From Bacteriovoracaceae bacterium UBA2428 (GTDB taxonomy: Bacteria > Bdellovibrionota > UBA2428), in the NCBI GenBank assembly GCA_002343545.1, contig DDRA01000042.1:54694-63616 (forward strand): a stretch of DNA of 8,923 bases, written 5' to 3'. This document shows positions 6,676-8,923 of this stretch, piece by piece (the stretch's first letter is position 1; each line of letters starts with the position of its first letter). Under the pieces are notes generated by a model. That model saw nothing but the letters and a program-made list of their open reading frames with translations, searched no databases and had not been told where the DNA came from. The translations under genes and the position numbers were made by a program.

Positions 6676-7278
6676 TTAACCCCACGAAACTTCGAGCGGG
6701 GGGAGCCCTTCGAGGTCGATTCTCGAATAAACGAGGGTGTTTCGGAGTTCGCCCTGCTCGTTGCGGTCGTCGTTCGTGAGGCAGGCTTCATAGCGGAATC
6801 CCAGGGCTTCGATGACCCGGGCGCTGCGGATGTTCTTTTGGTCGGTGCGGATTTCGACCCGTTTGGCGCCCAGCGCGTCGATCGCGAAACGGGTCAGCGC
6901 GTTCGTGGACTCCTGCACGAGACCTTGGTTCTGGCGCGAAGATCTCATCCAGTAACCGATCTCGAAACGCGGAACCTCCCAGTTGATCCGGTGAAGCCCG
7001 CTGCCTCCCAGGATCTCGCCGCTTTTCCGGTCGGTCACGAGCAGCATGAGGTCTTCGCGTAACAAGAACTTGGCCGCGGCCCGGCGACACACGATCTCGG
7101 TATCCTCAACGCTGGGACGGGCTTGGGCCCAGGGCATCCAAGCCTTCAGATCGTCGAAGCTCTCGAGGATCGCGGCGTTGAAGCCCGCGCCGTCGCCGGG
7201 GGCGGGTGCCCGCAGGGCAAGGCGGGGCGTGAGGATCGGCAAGGGGATTTGGACGAGAATGGGGTTCTCGACCGCCAC
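6676..7278 (-). CDS. RimJ/RimL-type GNAT N-acetyltransferase
   Basis: The 200-residue cytoplasmic protein shows the standard RimJ/RimL plan. It opens with LTPRLALRAPAPGDGAGF (about 16-33), the usual substrate-side start of this family. FEIGYWMRSSRQNQGLVQES (105-124) holds the acetyl-CoA binding turn QNQGLV. LGAKRVEIRTDQKNIRSARV (136-155) runs into VIEALGFRYE (155-164), the motif where Asn and the following helix contact the cofactor. Such enzymes acetylate ribosomal-protein N-termini, other proteins, amino acids or antibiotics; the substrate is not predictable. The frame runs upstream to 7401, but that part lies in the preceding gene. GTG at 7278 is chosen because it begins two bases after that gene's stop, has GGAAAG five bases upstream and gives a normal family N-terminus. 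It ends in TAA 74 bases before the tRNA. It is probably co-transcribed with the small exported protein and cysS. Its functional tie to them is unclear. Confidence 0.88.
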   Translation of the reverse strand: MAVENPILVQIPLPILTPRLALRAPAPGDGAGFNAAILESFDDLKAWMPWAQARPSVEDTEIVCRRAAAKFLLREDLMLLVTDRKSGEILGGSGLHRINWEVPRFEIGYWMRSSRQNQGLVQESTNALTRFAIDALGAKRVEIRTDQKNIRSARVIEALGFRYEACLTNDDRNEQGELRNTLVYSRIDLEGLPPLEVSWG

Positions 7279-7280
7279 GC

Positions 7281-7631
7281 TTACTTTCCGATCTTGAAGT
7301 TCAGGTTGGCGCCCGCCGAAGCTTCGTTCGGCTTGGCGGGACCGATGGCTTCGCGGTTCATGGACTTCCGCTGGGCTTCGGCCGCGACCCGCGCGAGACA
7401 AGGTTCAAAACCGACGTCGCCTTTCTTGAGAACGGCCCCCGCTTCGTTCGTGCAGGTTTGCTCGACGGTGATCGGGTTTTCGGCGGCTTCGGTTTCGGGC
7501 GGCTTGACGAGGAGGTGTTGGATCTTGACCTCACGGCGCTTGGGCGCGGGAGCTTCGCTCGCCGCCGGCGTCGGCGTCTGGGCTTGGGCGACAAAAGCCA
7601 GGGACGAAAGAACAAGCAGAAGGGGTTTCAT
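7281..7631 (-). CDS. Small exported protein of unknown function
   Basis: The 116-residue protein has a clean signal peptide, MKPLLLVLSSLAFVAQA (1-17), with an AQA cleavage site before QTP. A Pro/Ala/Glu-rich linker (18-30) follows, then a basic patch KRREVKIQ (31-38). The mature part has just two cysteines (C60 and C78) set in EQTCTNEAGAV and VGFEPCLAR, which could form one disulfide in the periplasm. No known domain is recognised. The ATG directly follows the cysS stop (TAA then ATG, no gap), and AAGGAG eight bases upstream lies inside the cysS end, so its expression is tied to cysS transcription. The stop is two bases before the GTG of the GNAT gene. The gene looks real because of the signal peptide, ribosome binding site and tight packing; its function is unknown. 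Confidence 0.8.
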   Translation of the reverse strand: MKPLLLVLSSLAFVAQAQTPTPAASEAPAPKRREVKIQHLLVKPPETEAAENPITVEQTCTNEAGAVLKKGDVGFEPCLARVAAEAQRKSMNREAIGPAKPNEASAGANLNFKIGK

Positions 7632-8923
7632 TTATTTCGCTCCTTGCAGCGGCGCTTTGAGGGTCCACGTGGCTCCGTCCGGGCCGTCCATGACTTGGAT
7701 GCCGCGGGCGTCGAGATCGTTACGAATGCGATCGGACTCGGCGAAGTTCTTGGCCGCGCGCGCCGCCTCACGGCCGGCGAGCTCGGCGTCGATCGCGCGC
7801 GAGAACTCTTCGGTCACGCCCATGCGCTTGAGGCGAGCGGCGCGCAAGGAGGCAAGGGCCTCCGTGGGTTCGCGCTCGAGCAGGCCCATCGCTTTGGCGA
7901 GGATCGGGAGCGCGGCCGTGCCCCACGTCGCCCAAAGTTCCGGCTTGGATTCTCGGAAGCAGGCGCGTGCGCCCTGCAAAACGAAGCCGAGTGCCTTGGC
8001 CGTGTTGAAATCGTCGAAGAGCGCGTCGCGGAGTTTCTTCTCGATTTCACCTGCGTTCCCCACGGAAGGGATGGCGGCGCCCGCGTCGGCCCCCGCCGCG
8101 AGGGCGTTCTGCTTGCAGACGTAGAGACGCTCGAGAAGGCCCTCGGCGCGCAGAATGCTCTCTTCGGCGAAGTCCACCGGGCTCCGGTAATGTTGGAGGG
8201 TCGTCATGAGGCGCAGCACTTCGGGCGAGTAGGTCGCGAGAAAGTCGTGGGCCGTGACGATGTTGCCGAGGGACTTGGACATCTTCTCTTTGCCGAAGAC
8301 GAGCAGTCCGCTGTGCACCCAGTAGCGCGCGAGCGGATGCCCCGTGCAGGCCTCGCTTTGCGCGATTTCGTTCTCGTGGTGCGGGAAGACGAGATCCAAG
8401 CCGCCGCCGTGGATGTCGATCCCTTCGGGGTAGCGCGCGCGGATCATCGCCGAGCATTCGATGTGCCATCCCGGGCGGCCGGCCCCGTGCTTCCAGCCGT
8501 CGAAGCCTTCCCAGGAGTTTGCGGGATTGGCTTCGCGGTCCCAAGAGGGTTCGCCGGGCTTGGCGGATTTCCATAGCGCGAAGTCGAGGGGGTCTTCTTT
8601 CATTTCGCCCGGCTCGATACGCGCGCCCGCGACGAGATCGTCGATCTGGCGCTTCGAGAGTTTTCCGTAGCCTTCGAAGTGTTTGACCCGAAAGTAAACG
8701 TCCGTTCCGAAGGGCGTATCGGCGGGGTAGGCGAAGCCCATGTCGATGAGATCTTGGATCATCGACATGATGGCCTTCACGTGACCCGTTGCCGCGGGCA
8801 AGTGCGTGGGGCGACGCACGCCGAGCGCGCTCATTTCGTCGTCGTAGGCCTTCGTGAACTCCTCCACGACCGAGGTCCAGGGGCGCTCTTCTTCGTTGGC
8901 GCGCTTGATGATCTTGTCGTCGA
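7632..8923 (-). CDS. cysS: Cysteinyl-tRNA synthetase (5' end outside window)
   Basis: The class I synthetase joins cysteine to tRNA-Cys with ATP. The frame is open to the window edge, with 430 codons (429 full residues visible, then TAA). It begins in [11 protein letters not shown], which in E. coli CysRS lies about 70 residues in, so the N-terminal HIGH motif and the first zinc Cys are off the window. Visible landmarks, in visible-residue numbering, are GWHIECSAM (zinc ligand C156), FPHHENE (zinc ligands H181 and E185), the KMSKS loop (213-217) and DDFNTAKAL in the C-terminal helical domain. The end, [11 protein letters not shown], is typical. Between GEPSW and GAGRPGW there are about 18 residues where E. 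coli CysRS has 4, an insertion next to the zinc site. A GTG at 8867 is internal, because the family motif continues upstream in frame. Two downstream genes are packed directly after it. Confidence 0.97.
   Translation of the reverse strand, partial: DDKIIKRANEEERPWTSVVEEFTKAYDDEMSALGVRRPTHLPAATGHVKAIMSMIQDLIDMGFAYPADTPFGTDVYFRVKHFEGYGKLSKRQIDDLVAGARIEPGEMKEDPLDFALWKSAKPGEPSWDREANPANSWEGFDGWKHGAGRPGWHIECSAMIRARYPEGIDIHGGGLDLVFPHHENEIAQSEACTGHPLARYWVHSGLLVFGKEKMSKSLGNIVTAHDFLATYSPEVLRLMTTLQHYRSPVDFAEESILRAEGLLERLYVCKQNALAAGADAGAAIPSVGNAGEIEKKLRDALFDDFNTAKALGFVLQGARACFRESKPELWATWGTAALPILAKAMGLLEREPTEALASLRAARLKRMGVTEEFSRAIDAELAGREAARAAKNFAESDRIRNDLDARGIQVMDGPDGATWTLKAPLQGAK
7640..7645 (-). promoter_or_regulatory. 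Ribosome binding site inside the cysS 3' end
   Basis: AAGGAG on the minus strand, eight bases before the ATG at 7631, lies within the last codons of cysS. It supports the start of the small exported protein and shows that this gene is meant to be translated from the cysS message. Confidence 0.7.

Noticed and set aside
7458..8576. 372-codon open frame on the + strand opposite cysS
   Set aside because: It is antisense to an unmistakable cysteinyl-tRNA synthetase and has no domain signature.
1..8923. Mobile element, CRISPR array or phage signs
   Set aside because: I saw no transposase, integrase, regularly spaced repeats, terminal inverted repeats or target duplications, including around the tRNA 3' end.

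Overview
The window is gene-dense bacterial DNA, GC-rich by eye, with almost no intergenic space. It holds nine protein genes (two cut by the window edges) and one tRNA. The organism cannot be fixed from this alone. An exported conserved-type protein, tandem acetyltransferase-like proteins, an FG-GAP/ASPIC protein and a tRNA-His encoding its own CCA suggest a free-living or predatory Gram-negative such as Bdellovibrionota or a delta-proteobacterial relative. That placement is inference from the general look of the proteins, not from a search.

Left edge (1-1093, + strand): the 3' part of an FG-GAP/VCBS repeat protein ending in an ASPIC/UnbV domain. Its last 14 bases overlap the end of the convergent gene on the other strand.

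Centre (1080-6410, - strand, read right to left): five genes packed as one operon. They are an exported, cysteine-free 495-residue protein of unknown function with a strong Shine-Dalgarno; a 374-residue tandem GNAT acyltransferase; a 257-residue GNAT-like protein; a membrane acyl-CoA (delta-9 type) desaturase; and a Rieske non-heme iron oxygenase. The first junction is a 12-base gap. The other three are 4-base stop/start overlaps (GTGA, ATGA, ATGA), so the last four genes are probably translationally coupled. Two acyltransferase-fold proteins, a desaturase and an oxygenase in coupled order look like a small pathway that builds or tailors a fatty-acyl product. No carrier protein, ligase, reductase or ferredoxin is visible here, so the product is unknown. 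This is the best candidate in the window for an undescribed system.

Right part (6524-8923, - strand): cysS (5' end outside the window), a small exported 116-residue protein starting directly after the cysS stop, a RimJ/RimL-type GNAT acetyltransferase 2 bases further on, and, 74 bases downstream, a tRNA-His gene. A possible tRNA promoter lies in that 74-base gap. All genes from cysS to the Rieske oxygenase point the same way, and I see no convincing terminator between the groups, so read-through is possible. No CRISPR array, insertion sequence, integrase or attachment site was seen, and no stretch longer than about 115 bases lacks a gene.
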